64,000 nucleotides of DNA from Cordilura impudica (GCA_963682025.1 OY821521.1:57257408-57321407), one strand, 5' to 3'. Shown: positions 22,993-35,249, counted from the first letter of the stretch. Translations and numbers: made by a program. Notes: a model not told the origin generated them from the sequence alone.

Positions 22993-23390
22993 TGCCGTTT
23001 TCTTTTCAGACAAAAAATGCCATTTTTTGCCCTTTTTTGTAAAAGTGTATTTTTTTAAATATTCTGAATTAAGAGCAACCTTATGTTATATATCAATCGA
23101 AAGATCTCAAAGTGCTGTTTTCACAAATGCAAAAAAATTTTTATTATTATCCTCTTGGAAGTCATAGGGTGAAAATATTCAAAAAAGGGGAACAATGGGG
23201 AAGTATTTTCACACTATGACCTGAAAGAAGGCAATGGCTGGAATTTTTTGTGATTTACGAGGGCTCTACTTTGATACCTTTCGATTGATGTATAAGATAA
23301 GGTTACTCTTAATTCAAAATATATAAAAAAATACACTTTTCGAAAAAAGGGCAAAAAGGGCGACATTTTTTGTCTGAAAAGAAAACGGCA
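22993..23390. mobile_element. Foldback MITE, PIF/Harbinger-like (copy 2)
   Basis: 398-bp palindrome from TGCCGTTTTCTTTTC to its complement, with a short asymmetric centre near 23190. Exact TAA duplications at 22990-22992 and 23391-23393. The three-base TAA/TTA target is typical of PIF/Harbinger. The 87-codon frame at 23214-23477 is part of the palindrome and not a gene. Confidence 0.75.
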
Positions 23391-23529
23391 TAAGCCAAAG
23401 AAACTTACGAATTTTTCTTCTACATTTTTTTTCCTTCCCGAAACATGACTAGAACTTCTTAACCTAGACGAATTCAACGCTCTTACTTATCTTTCACAAA
23501 ATTTGTTGAACCTAAGATTATTTATGTAA

Positions 23530-23590
23530 GCTCATGGTATAGTGTAACGTATAGTCGGTCTAGATTAACTTTAATTTTCATACCTTTTTT
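23530..23590 (+). mobile_element. HINE-A 3' terminal fragment
   Basis: Contains 'tcatggtatagtgtaacgtatagtcggtctaga' remnants and a worn tail. Only the last 60 bp of the family remain. Confidence 0.5.
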
Positions 23591-23599
23591 ATTTTTATT

Positions 23600-25060
23600 A
23601 ATATCGAATTTTCGTAAACGATGTCAAAAATTTACCAACAAATTTGCCCCCAACAAAACATCATCAAACCAAAATGATATCGATTGCAATAGTTTTTGCT
23701 TTGCGGGAAAACTTAAAAACATGATGAAGCATTTAAAAAAAAATTTACTGAAAAACAAAAAGATTTACATTTTAGTGGCAGCATGTTTTAGAGGCATCCA
23801 TAATTTCAATAGAAATTTATTAACTGCAATTAGATTTTTAATTTATATTTTTTTTTTCTATAAATCAAAAACAAATAAATAATGATGTAAAAGTCTTTTC
23901 AACTAAATGCAATTAATAAAATTAATGTAAAATTTGTCCGATTTTCGAATTAACATTAATTACAGTTACGAGCCCTGCTTTGTTTTAATAATAATAAAAC
24001 TTAATATTGAATCAGATTTCTCTTTGCTTCATTAACTCTTAAGTTTTCAAAGTACCTAACTCTACCAACATCCAACTAAAATATCTATACACAGTACGAA
24101 TCTGTGTGTCTATGCCGTCTCTACCCCTTTTTTTTAGAAAGGAGATGCAGAAAATTAAACAAAAACAAATACAGAAAATACACAATACGAAAAGCACAGT
24201 CAGCAAGCAATTCATATTGTTAAAAGTCAAACCTATAAAAATTAATGTTAAAAGAAAGTTTTGATTTTGTTACCGCAACCTAACGCCTTTAAGGTGAAGG
24301 AAAACCCAAAACAAAAAATAACAACAACAAAACAAAAACAAAAACATCAGCAAATGGCAGCAGAAATATTAAAACCGTTTTATAACTACTTTGCTCATCC
24401 CATTATAATCTGCTGATGTTAGACTTGAAACTAATTGAGTACGGGTAAGTGTTACTGAGGTTGTTTCCAGATTACCCACTCACTTATGAACCATACCAGC
24501 AATAATGTTGTAGTTGTTTCTAAAAAAAAATATAAATGTATATAGTTTACTTAGCAGTAAACGTGATTAAAATGGTTTGCCAACTGACATTTAGATACGG
24601 GTTAACTGACGTACGAATACTCGTATATAAGATAAAAAAAACATACAACTTTGGCGTGTTCAATATATTAACAAAAACTTACGAGTATAAACGCCAAACT
24701 CTAATTTACGAATGTTTTGCTACATTTTAAATTAGAAACACTTAAGAGTACCTGCGGCAACAAAACCACAACTCATTAGTATTTATCCCAACAATAATAA
24801 AATAGATTTATATGAAAAAATAAAAAGAAAAAAATATTTAAAATTTAATTGTAATTAAACAGCGATTTACTCGTACTTAAGTGAGTAACGAACTATTGGA
24901 ATCGCTAACTTAATTCTCGAAGCCATGATGGTTGTTTTTTTTTTAATTTTCTTTAAAATTGATAATAGGATAATTCACAAGAGAGAAAACATTTTAAGTA
25001 TACAATTGATTGTATTTTAAACACTCACCGAAAATTATTTCAATACTCTCATTTAGGAGA
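23600..25060. other. Non-repetitive AT-rich sequence
   Basis: No transposon family, RNA gene or convincing coding frame is seen. 24290-24400 is rich in CAA/AAAC runs, like fly UTR or intron sequence. Probably original host intronic or intergenic DNA. Confidence 0.4.
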
Positions 25061-25064
25061 GATA

Positions 25065-25260
25065 CAGACCGTCTCCACGATTCCCTTTAGTAGGACTTTC
25101 GGGAAAGGAACTTCTGGCCAACTTTATTTCGGTTATACTTGGATACCGAAAATAAGTATAAATCAAATCTAAATAACATTTTTATAAATTTTTTGCCAAC
25201 ATATACTTATGCAAAATGTCCATATCCGATACAATTTCTACACCCTCCACACCAGTGTTC
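25065..25260 (-). mobile_element. Possible ancient HINE-A relic
   Basis: Blocks resembling 'ggatatagaaaataagcataaaccaaat' and 'ttattaattttttcggc' occur in the right order at 25140-25195. Very diverged. Confidence 0.3.
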
Positions 25261-25612
25261 AAAGGGTATTTATATATTTGTTTGTGAAACCGTTTCTAAT
25301 CTTAATATGTGAAAGTAAATATTTAGTTCCCTTTTTAAGCAATATGCGGGCACGGAGGACTGTGAAAATTGACACAGTTATAGTTCATATGGAGGAAAAG
25401 CTGAGAGTGATAAAATTTATTTTTAATCTGTCTTAAAAATATTTAAAATTAACTAAAATAAAATATTTAAAATAATTCGTTACACCCTGTTAAAGCGAAT
25501 GATTTAAATTATATATCAGACGCTCTGTGTTGAACTGTGAATTGCTAAAATTAATTAAATATTCATAAATTTTTTATTTATATGGATTAAAAAAAACCAT
25601 TGGAAGACAAAA

Positions 25613-25675
25613 ATTGAATGAAAAAATAATATTTCCTAAAATTTTCACTCGAATTTTGAGTGCTGGGCTATACTA
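25613..25675 (+). mobile_element. Heli-N 3' fragment
   Basis: The last 60 bp of the family: CACTCGAATTTTGAGTG hairpin region followed by a mutated CTAG end. Confidence 0.5.
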
Positions 25676-25699
25676 AAAACTATAAAAATATCTAGACCC

Positions 25700-25925
25700 C
25701 ATAAAATATTTAAATTATTAATCTTTATAACAAGCGCAGTTGAGGTAGCGTTGTCCGTCTGTCCGTCTATGAAAATCACAATCAAGCCCTCAACAGGTCA
25801 GCTGGGTTCTTTGACATCCTGAGCAGATCGCTATTTATAATTATCAATTTCAGTTTAATATAAGCCGAGATTTGAATGAAAAAGTAAAAAAAACTCTTTA
25901 AAAAATATGATTCCTCTATGTAGTT
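25700..25925 (+). mobile_element. HINE-C relic
   Basis: Shares blocks with 27135-27435: 'ctttataacaagc', GTCC run, 'gaaaatcacaatcaagccctcaa', 'gacatcctgagcag', 'attatcaa'. Related in layout to HINE-B. Ends undefined. Confidence 0.45.
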
Positions 25926-26289
25926 ATTCTGAATATTGAATTACGACCGCTTTGTATGTAGCATTTGCTTTCTGAGCGTGTTTTACTCCAAGTCTCGTAT
26001 TAGCTTAGGCCGGTATTGTAACACATTTATAAACGCTATTACCAAAAGTATGCAAAGTAACGCAAATATAAAAGAAAAGTGTTTATTTCGTCTATGCCAA
26101 ATCTTTGATACCCTCCATTTTGTTCCACTATTTATAACAAACGTTAACAAAATATTTCAAGAAGTAACCAGTTGACAAACTTAATATAATAAATTATTAA
26201 AACAAGATTATTACAATTTTTTAGGGGAGTCTCCATGTTTTAGGTCATATCTTGGTACAAGGATGACAGATGTACCCGATTTTAAATAC

Positions 26290-26966
26290 GATTTTAATAG
26301 AAAATAAGCATAAACAAAATTTGAGTGGCATTGTTATTAAAATGGACCGAAAAATGGACCGATCCTGACCATATTTGGCAAAGTCACTTACATTTTGAAA
26401 AAATATTTACAAACCAAATTTGAGAAAAATCTGTGCAATATTTTTGTTTTTTGATAGATTTAAGCGAAGTTTTGGAAGCAGCTCTATATGGGGCCTATGA
26501 CTAAGAATTGTTCTATAGGGATTATTTTTGGACTACTGATTATTGGATATAATAAACACGTACAAACCCAATTTGACTGAGATCTATATTATAATATGGA
26601 TTTTATGGCAATTTATGTCGATTTCATAGGGACCATTAGTATGGGGACTAGGTCTGAACATGGACCGAATTCCACCAGTCTCAATAGCGATCATCCTATG
26701 GTCGATGAAAGCTTATATATGTACCAAATTTCATCAAAATATATTTGTAGTTGCGACCTGTAGTTTGATTACAAGGTTTACATGGACACACAGACGGACA
26801 GGCGGAAAGACGGACGGACAGGCGGAAAGACGGATGGACGGACAGAAGGGCAGACGGACGGACGAACACCGCTAAATCGACTCAGAAAGTGATTCTAAGT
26901 CGATTGGTGTAATAAAAGATGGGCCTTGGCCAAATATTTTTGGTAGTTACAAACAACAGCACAAAG
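26290..26966 (-). mobile_element. HINE-A copy, 3'-truncated
   Basis: Lacks the terminal palindrome end. Carries an expanded imperfect GGAC array (26788-26868) with GGCGGAAAGACG insertions. Natural 5' end lost at 'cagcacaaagtca'. Confidence 0.75.
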
Positions 26967-27134
26967 TCAGAAAAATTTCCACATTACAAGATATTTCATT
27001 CGAAAATAATTTCCATTTTCCTAATCTAATGAAATTTAAATTCTGTAAAATTTAACATGCTTTAATGAATTCAAAACAAATATGTTTTGTAGAAAAACCC
27101 CAGATTAGCAAGTTTTAATATTTGAAATACGTTC

Positions 27135-27435
27135 AAAGGTTATTTTTTAATATCTGTCATTCAATTTGTAATAACTAGAAAAAAAAAAAATACATGATCC
27201 TTATAACAAGCTGAGTTGATACAGCTATGTCCGTCTGTCCATCTGTGGAAATTAAAACACGCTCTCAATAAGTCCGCTCGGTTACACATTTTTAATGAAG
27301 ATAATTCACTGACATTCTGAGAAGGTTCCTACTTAAAATTATCAAAATCGGTTAAATAAGTCCAGAGATTTCAATGAAAATGTTAATGAAAATGTCTGGA
27401 AAAATATGATTTTTTGTACGTTGTTCTTGTTATAG
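27135..27435 (+). mobile_element. HINE-C copy
   Basis: Second copy of the family described at 25700-25925, better preserved, directly upstream of a full HINE-A. Confidence 0.45.
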
Positions 27436-27442
27436 TTCTTAA

Positions 27443-28240
27443 TTTTTATACCCTATACCACTATGTGGTTTGGGTATAATGACTTTGTGCTGCTGTTTGT
27501 AACAACCAAAAATATTTGACCTACACCCATCTTTAATTATACCGATCGAATCACAATCACTATTTGATTCGATTTAACGATGTCCGTCCGTACGTCTGTG
27601 TGTCCATGTAAAGCTTGTAATCAAACTGCAGGTCGCAAATATGAATATATTTTGATGAAATTTGGTATTTCATCTTTTGTCAGCCATGGGATGAACGCTA
27701 TTGAAATTGGTGAGAATGCGTCCATGTTCAGACCTAGCCGCAATACAAATGACCCCTATGAAATCGACATAAATTGCCATAAGATCCAAATTGACATATA
27801 GATCTTACTCAAATTGGGTTTGTATGCGTTTATTACATCCATTAATGAGTAGTCCAAAAATGATCCCTATGGGTTAACTATTAGTCACAGGCCCCATACA
27901 GAGCTGCTTCCCGATCTTCACTTAAATCTATCAAAAAACAAAAATATTGCACTCTTTCTTCTCAAATTTTGTTTGTATATATTTTTTGCAAAATACAAGA
28001 GACTTTACCAAATATGGTCAGGATCGGTCCATTTTTCGATCTAGTCGCCATATAAATATAGCATCCGATATGAACTTTTTCGTATCTGCAGCCAAAAAAA
28101 ATAATAATAATTCCACTCAAATTTGGTGTATGCTTATTTTCTATATCCAGTTAGTTGGACCGAACAGATAGGGTCTCTAAACCATGGTATAGGGAATCGT
28201 ATGGTCGGTCTAGACCGACTATAATTTTCTTACTTGTTTT
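27443..28240 (+). mobile_element. HINE-A copy, full length
   Basis: Intact ends: TTTTTATACCCTATACCACTATGTGG and palindrome AGACCGACTATAATTTTC plus CTTACTTGTTT. Hairpin of the second subfamily (GAATC/GATTC) near 27547-27575. Confidence 0.85.
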
Positions 28241-28659
28241 CCTATTAAATTTGTTTAAAAGTTATTCTATAATATTTGTAAGATTCTGAAAATTTTCCTA
28301 TATAATGTAAAAAAGTTAATACAAAATTATTTCCCGTAGGCTTCACAAAAAAAAAAAAAAAACACTACCTTAAGTTGTTATCCGATAGATTATTTGTTTG
28401 AACGATAAGCTAAATGGAAGATAGTGTTGCCTTTAACTTTTAACGTAAGGCTTGTTTATTTAAAGTTACCACATTTTTTGACATAAGAAGAATGAGAAGA
28501 TGCGCATAGATTTAGTTTTGAAAATAAAAAAAATAAAAAATTAACCCATAAAAGCCTATTTTTATTATACTCCTTTTCTTTGTAAATTAAGTTTATAATC
28601 ACGTAATTAGATAATTGCTTGATTGAAAATAAAAAGATTTTCACAGCAACGAAAACGAA

Positions 28660-28860
28660 AATGTAATGAAAGTAATGAAAATGAAGAGCAAATCAAACTC
28701 TTACGACAACAGGTAAAACAGCAAGACGAATTGATCGAAATAATGCGAACTCAACCGAATTCCTGTTCAGGCCGTTGTTGATATCGCTGACTCAACTAAA
28801 ATTATCGCTGAAGCTTTTGTATATAGTGTTAATTATTTTAAAGATAAATAAGTGATTCTT
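28660..28860 (+). pseudogene. Unidentified coding relic
   Basis: EEQIKLLRQQVKQQDELIEI (coiled-coil-like) followed, after a frame change, by QAVVDIADSTKIIAEAF and a stop. Codon composition is less AT-biased than its surroundings. It could be a decayed retroelement gag-type or transposon protein; I do not recognise it. Confidence 0.25.
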
Positions 28861-29089
28861 CTAAAAAAAAAAGATTTCGAATTCTAGTTTGTCTGAAAAG
28901 GAAAAACTCATATTGAAGAAAAACAATCAACTCTCAAAAACTTTTTAGAGATAAGTCTTCAGATTCTGGAAACTTTTCCTTGCAAAAAAATTTTTAATTT
29001 ATCAGAACACTTATGAAAATTGTTTTTTTTTTTATTTACTGCTATTTTATTTTAATGTTTATTTAGTTAAAATATTTTTTTTATTGTGT

Positions 29090-29302
29090 TCAAGACAAAT
29101 TTCTTGCAATTTCATTTCGTATTGAAACAGCAACTGCTGATTCTGGATGAGATTCATCGATTGTACTAGTTTCTTCGTTTTCGTTTGCAGGATCTGATGG
29201 CAGCCAATTATTTTTATAAAAATGCAGATATTTTGAAGAGTACAGCAAGCGTTTATAATTCTTGTTGTTTTTTGTGAAGTATAATGTAATGCCCTTGACC
29301 AA
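29090..29302 (-). pseudogene. Unidentified C-terminal coding relic
   Basis: Seventy codons ending NNWLPSDPANENEETSTIDESH...IRNEIARNLS, with non-random acidic composition. An AATAAA polyadenylation signal lies a few bases after the stop (about 29079-29084). Upstream codons cannot be followed. It may be the last exon of a dead transposon gene. Confidence 0.25.
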
Positions 29303-30226
29303 ATTGCAATGTTTTTAATTATACTTTTTTCTCACTAGTAACCATTTGATTTCTGTGCGGTGTCATTGCGTATGTCTGAAGTTTATATACGGAATGAGCT
29401 TTTATCAAATAAGTTCATAAATATTTTTAGCTATTTAGGCTGGACCATTTTTTAAATAAAAATATTTTTAGCTAACCTTTAAATAAAATTCTAGTACATA
29501 CCAAGAAGCCAGGTGTTTCTTTTCCCATTCATAAAATTGGGTCAGAAGTAATATTCAGCTAAACTCTGCTCCCAAACAAAGGCATAATGGTTAGCTTCTG
29601 GTTGCCGTCCACATATGTAATAACCACATTATTATCGCATATCTGAAAAGGTTTTAAATTTTTATTAAATTTTGACTTTTTATTTTTCTTCTAACCAAAA
29701 ATCATTTATTTTTATGGTTACCTATTTAAAAGTTATGTTATTCATTTGAAGGTACCAGTGAACCTCGGGAGCCCAAAAATTGGGGCTTTATTTCAACTAT
29801 ATCACAGCAAATACGGTCTTCGAATATGGACTTTCTCAGTATATTGCTAAAATTAAAAATTTCTTTGGAAATTTTAATTTTTAAATGACTGTAACTTTTG
29901 TGTTTTAAAAGATTTGAAGGTAAAATAATTTTGTATAATTTTGCAACTTCTAAGCTACAATGTTAGAAACATTAAGTCATTGAGTCGTTTAGAAATTAAA
30001 AAAAAATTTTAAAAAGGTCCAAATTTTCCGAAAATCTCCTACTTAATTGAGCACAACTCCTGTCCATCAAAAGCCATCAAAAATCTTGCACTCTTCTGTA
30101 GTCCGAACCCTCCCCTATAGTCCTGTATCCCATTGTATTCCCGCCAGTTTAAGATCGTGTGCACCAGAACAATTTTTCTGACCCAAGGTCTGATATTTTG
30201 TGCAAAATTTATGAATACAAAGTTTT

Positions 30227-30371
30227 CCACTATGTGGTTAGGGTATAATGAGTTTGCCCTGATGTTTGTAACTACCAGAATATTGGACCTATACCCATCT
30301 TCTTTTATATGGATCGACTCAAAATCACTTTCTGAGTCGATTTAGCGATGTCCGTCCGTCCGTCTGTGTGT
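30227..30371 (+). mobile_element. HINE-A 5' fragment
   Basis: From CCACTATGTGG through the hairpin (GACTC/GAGTC) to the GTCC run, then abruptly replaced by the RAG1-like relic. Confidence 0.7.
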
Positions 30372-30375
30372 TATG

Positions 30376-31674
30376 AATGCAAAAGTTGGTCGTACCGGTG
30401 TACCTTCACTTCAAGTTCAGCAGAAGTAAAATTACAAGATCTCCTTGAACATACTGCAGAACGATTGATAAATACGCTTAATACTGATCATTTAAAAAAA
30501 CTGGATATGGAAGCATTACTTTAATTTCTAAATGGAGATGTGATGGATGCTCTGGTCAAAAACAATACAAGAAATTTTATGCCGAAAATTCATCAGATGC
30601 TAATGTACTTACGGTATCTTTTGTTCCATTGCGTTTAGTAAAAATTATAGAGCCGTCAACTAGTAGAGCAAAAGAAATTAATGTATGGTAAAATGAAATT
30701 CCTTCATCAACAAAGTATTGCAGACCAATAAAATTTGCATTCAAAAAGGAAACCAAAGATGTCATAACTGAAGAAGTTCAAAAATTAGAAGCTCAAATTA
30801 AGGAATTTCAACCAGAAATATTTGAATTTGATGACCAAGACATTGAAGTAAATTTTAAAATGTGTCTCACAATCATTGATGAAAAAGTTGCACAAGCTTT
30901 AACCGAAACAAAGTCATCGTCAAGCTGCATTATATGCCAAAAGACATCAAGTCAATTAAGCCAACCCCCACCAGAAGACGATAGTTTTAAGGAAGCCTAC
31001 GAATTTGGAATGTCCCCTCTTCATGCTAGAATACGTTTAACGGAGCATATTCTTAAATTGGGTTATGATTTGGAATTTAATCCGTTAGGCAAAACAGTGA
31101 GAAAAACAAAGAAAATGAAAGCAAAAAATAAACAAATTTAAGAAAAATATCTACAGCTAGGCCTCAAAATCAATCAACCAAAAGACGGAGAAGGAAACTC
31201 AAATGATAGAAATACTGCAAGGAGATATTTTTCCGATCCAGAAACTGCAGCATCTATCACAGGTGTAGATGATGAATTAATAAGACAATTAAAAATCATA
31301 TTACAAGCTATAATTTATAACGAAAAACACTCTTGGAGATATATGCCATCCACACTTCATAAAATTTTGTACCGTGGGAAACAAACAATTCAAAACAATA
31401 AGCTACCAATAGGAGATCTATCTGAAGAGCGCAAGAAAAAAGGAACAACGACTACAGATTCTTTCGCGAACACAACACAAGAACAATGTCCAGATGTTGC
31501 ACTAATGAAGACCTTATCGCTATTTTGTTGTGCACTTCAGATCCATATATGTCCAACATTCGACAAAAATGGAAACCTTCTCGTACCTCTATTGAATTAG
31601 ACGAAAAAGCTAAACAACTTCTAGAAGATGAAAATCAAGGCTATTTAGAAGAAATATTTACTAAAATTGTTTGA
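30376..31674 (+). pseudogene. RAG1-like / Transib-related transposase relic
   Basis: Followed across an early stop (about 30522), an in-frame TGG-to-TAA-type stop near 30690, a stop at 31139 and a frameshift near 31485, it encodes about 430 residues. In order: LQDLLEHTAERL; WRCDGCSGQKQYKKF with a CDG motif like the one carrying the first catalytic Asp of RAG1; PLRLVKIIEPS; PSSTKYCRPIKFAF (compare the 'EPKPNSELCCKPL' stretch of RAG1); a CIIC pair; SPLHARIRLTEHIL; SNDRNTARRYF; YMPSTLHKILYRG; LPIGDLSEE with a candidate catalytic Glu; TNEDLIAILLCTSDP. At the position where RAG1 has its second Asp (LHCD) this copy has LHAR. From memory, similar uncharacterised proteins are abundant in aphids. Dead here. 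Confidence 0.55.
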
Positions 31675-32373
31675 TCAAAAGTAGTTTTTCAGTACACTTA
31701 CAATAACTTATACTCTTTTCTTGATATAGAGTAGTTAACAATTTTTCTTGATTTAAAAATTTATGTATTTTATAAATTTACAATAAAAATTGATAAGATA
31801 AAAAGACAATAAAAAAATTTTTTACTAAACTAAAAACATATTACTTTTTCAATGAAACTTCTCCATCTTGAACCAATATCAGGTAACTTTTACGTTCGCT
31901 GTTTAGCGAATTATATTTAAACTCGGGCTCTTTAAAAAAAGCCAACCTTTGGCCCTTGTCAACATTAGGACTAAAAAGTTTACGGGGGCCAAATTTTGTC
32001 ATTTTCTGACAAAATTAAACTTACAAAATTTTTTAGAACCTTTTTTGAACCTTTGAACACTTCACTTTTGTACTAAAACTCAACTAAAAATGAAAACGTA
32101 TTTTAAGCCCTCCATAACTTTTTTTTTATAATCGTTCGATATTTACGTTTAAAATTAAAGGCTAAAGTCCCACCTAACCAACAGAGGAAGCTGCATATCA
32201 AAATCCTAATCCAATCAAAAGTTATGGATTTTTGACTGCCTTCTCGTGAAATGGTCCACTGTGCACCGTAGCTCCAGTAAATTAAAAATACAAAACAAGC
32301 AGTACTTATAATAACGCCACTTTTTTCTTCTCCTATGTTTTTTGTTTTTTGTTTGTCACAAATTTCTTAGGAA

Positions 32374-32975
32374 TGTACATTAAGGTGACAGCCATTTTTT
32401 TTTTTTGGAGTTTCAAGATGTGGATTATTGTGACACTGGATCTAAAACTTTAGTGCGCAAAATTTGAGCCAAATCGGACAATGCTTTCTGGACTCGCATT
32501 GAGTTCAAATTTCAAACATGCATTTATATGTAAAAATTATCAAAAAATATAATTTTTCACAAAAATTTTGATATTAATAATTGCGTTTCAATTAAATAAA
32601 TTATTAAACCATAATCTCGAGTAAGTTATCCTTCTGAAAAACAACAAAATCTATTAGCGTTTGAAAAACAGCCAAGTATTATCAAGTTCTCAAGGCAATA
32701 AATTCGCCGCAGACCGCTTGGTTTAGAAAATCGGGCTCACATTTTTAAAGACATTGACATAATTTACAACAACAATATTTTTGCATTCTCCTGATCCCAA
32801 AATGATCTTATGTAAATTATATTGCATCTCGTCTATTGTTATGCCGTTATTAACAAAATATGTTTGATTAAAAATGCCGAATATTGTAGGTATTCTATTC
32901 TTAGTTTGGCGAGGGCACACCTCAAAATTCGACCAAAATTTTTTTTCATACAAACCGCTTCCACCCTAATGTACA
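32374..32975. mobile_element. Unknown TIR element 'R4', copy 1, with coding piece
   Basis: Ends TACATTAAGGTGACAGCC (32375) and, inverted, GTACATTAGGGTGGAAGC (to about 32975). On the minus strand 32953-32745 reads RIPTIFGIFNQTYFVNNGIT, then IDEMQ, LHKIILGS, ECKN, VVVNY, NVFKNV. A second copy lies inverted at 55738-56372. No known domain; superfamily unassigned. Confidence 0.5.
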
Positions 32976-33736
32976 TATGTAGAATTTTATTTTCTTTCAA
33001 ATACATAATTTAAATTTTATGTGTTCGTTAAACTCGTTACAAAAAAAATGGAACAAAGTGTCCTGTTCTTTAAATGCTAAGTTCGCAGAATCGAATGTGC
33101 GTTAAATCGGAAAACTACTGTACTTTCTTTTACTCGCAAAACATCCCAACGAACATCAAGTAAAGTTAGATGAGAAATTTTAAAGTTTTAAACAATTGAA
33201 AAATTGTTGAGTTATATTTCAGAAATATATTTTCTAAGGTATTCTCAAGTAACATTCTTAATATAAGTAATATCCATATTAACTATCCAAATTTTCAACC
33301 CTATTCTCAAGTATAATATTTAAATATAAGTTTCACGTCGTTATTTAAGTAATTTTGATAGTTAATACTCAAAGGCATTATGTTATATTATTGAAGTTAA
33401 TAAAAATATACTAAAATCTACTAATTTTAATGGGGTATAATTACGTGATTTCGTTTTTTACCAAAAAATATAATTTATATCAATTTCCCAAATAGAATGT
33501 TTTTTTATTAGTCTACTTTTTTCTAAAGTCTTCCTTTTTTGAAATTAATAAAAACAAATAAATAAAACCACACACCACACAGACAATTAGAAATTAAATG
33601 GAGAAGTGTTAACAGATGATGTGCCGCCCACTGGTTGAAAACTTTGGTTACGTTGACACACATTAAATATGCCAATTTTAAGCTTTCTATGGCAGTAGTA
33701 GGTTTCAAAAAGTTGTATAAGAAATAAGTTATCTTA

Positions 33737-34097
33737 ACAACACGTTAGAAAGTTATAGTCTGTATAGTGCGATTATATGATACCCTATACCGTGAACTTC
33801 GGAGGAGGGGTTTCGATATAACCATGTTTCGTAGAGTAATAAATGCATAAACGGAATTTAAGTTAGTATAACAAATACTTTGACAGCAAATAGCAAATGG
33901 GAGTACTATTTTCAGACTAGGTGCAAAAATTGTCCAATCCAGTCTACATTTACAAACTTAATTTGGGTTAAATATATATGTAATAGTCAGACGGATGGAC
34001 GGACATTGTCAAATCGACTTATAAAATAATTCTGAATTCATCGGTAGCTGCAAACATCAGCACAAACTTATTTTACCCTGATATAGGCTATAAAAAG
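33737..34097 (-). mobile_element. HINE-A copy, internally deleted
   Basis: Both ends recognisable ('agaaagttatagtctgtatagtg' and 'accctgatataggctataaaaag'), but most of the middle is missing or diverged. Confidence 0.55.
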
Positions 34098-34299
34098 TAT
34101 TCTTTTTTTTACATAGATTCAAAATTTTTTTTACAGTAAAATATTTAATAGAAATACGAGATAAAAATTTCCTAAAAAATGTTTATACGTTTTGAAAAAT
34201 TGATTTTATTCGAGCGTTTTCGTAGTACTAAAACGGTCTTTATGTGTAACTATTTATAAGACACAATGAGTGGTTAATTGAATTTCAGTACATTTCAAT

Positions 34300-34872
34300 A
34301 AATTGTTTGGTGATTTTGCATTTTTGAGATGTTACATATTTTTTTCTTTTTTGAAATTTTGCACTATTACAATTTAGCTATTTCGAATTTTTGCTATTTT
34401 AAATTTTACAATTTTGCAACCTTGCGATTTTGCTCAAACTAATTTTGCGTTTTAGGGATTTTGCTTTTTTACAATTTTCCAATTTTTAAACTTCGCAATT
34501 TAGAAATTTTGGTATTTCACAATATTGCAATTTTGCTATTTTGGTATTCTCCAATTTTGCAATTTCCGATTTTGCGTATAATAATTTTTCGCTTTTGCAT
34601 TTCTACAGTTTTTCAATTAAAATTTTGAAATTTTACTTTTTTCTTGTTCAGCTATTTTGCTAATTTCGTTATTCTGCGATTTTGCAATGTTGCAATTTTG
34701 CGCTTTTGCTTAAATTAATTTTGGGTTTTGGAGTTTTTGCAATTTTCAAATTTATCAATTTCGTTATGTAGAAAATTTACTCTAGCATTTGGCAATATTG
34801 CTAGTTTTGCTATTTTTTGCTATACTACAATCTGGCAATGTTGCAGTTTTGCTTAGATTAATTTTTCAAAAT
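34300..34872. repeat. Degenerate TTTTGCAAT/TTTTGCTAT array
   Basis: Short units such as ATTTTGCAATTTTGC recur irregularly with a period near 10 nt. Continues at 35250-35905 after an inverted-repeat element. Confidence 0.7.
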
Positions 34873-34929
34873 TTAAATTTTCGAAATTTAAGTAAATTGA
34901 ATTCTTCCGGCTTGAGGTCATAAAATTTA

Positions 34930-35050
34930 TAATAAAATAAAATAAAATAAAAAAAATAAAATAAAATAAAATAAAAAAAAATAAAATAATATAAAATAAA
35001 ATTAAATATAATAAAATAAAATAAAATAAAATAAAATAAAATAAATAAGT
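34930..35050. repeat. (AAAAT)n simple repeat
   Basis: Pentanucleotide AAAAT/AATAA run of about 120 bp; the minus-strand open frames across it are repeat artefacts. Confidence 0.9.
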
Positions 35051-35106
35051 AGGTGACAACAACTAGTATAATTAGTTTAATCACGGATTACTAGTTATTT
35101 TCAAAT

Positions 35107-35149
35107 ATCCCCTGATGATGGTCGAAGATTTCGATCGAAATATTAGGCA
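35107..35149 (+). ncRNA. Hammerhead-like motif, decayed
   Basis: CTGATGA at 35112-35118, one spare T, GGTCGAA-GAT-TTCGATC (7-bp stem II with one GU), GAAA at 35137-35140. No stem III or cleavage triplet follows (TATTAGGC where the Penelope type has CGTC). The single spare base after the core is shared with the motif at 16534-16574. Confidence 0.4.
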
Positions 35150-35249
35150 TAATAAAAAAAAATTAGTAATAAAAATTAAACAAATTTACGTTTTATTTTA
35201 TTATAAATTTTATGACGTTAAGCCGAAAGAATTCAATTTACTAAACAAT

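Larger units (their letters stand above)
34894..35243. mobile_element. Inverted-repeat element with hammerhead-like motif
   Basis: Arms of about 52 bp (34894-34946 and 35191-35243), starting AGTAAATTGAATTCTT, face each other. An (AATAA)n tract lies at 34930-35050 and a CTGATGA...GAAA motif at 35112-35140. It splits the TTTTGCAAT array, so it is probably an insertion. Confidence 0.6.

Noticed and set aside
26780..26870. GGAC tandem run as a possible regular repeat array of CRISPR type
   Set aside because: It is the tetranucleotide microsatellite internal to HINE-A; no spacers and a eukaryotic context.
34853..35084. Hydrophobic Phe/Tyr/Leu-rich frames on the minus strand
   Set aside because: Pure translation of the AAAAT simple repeat.
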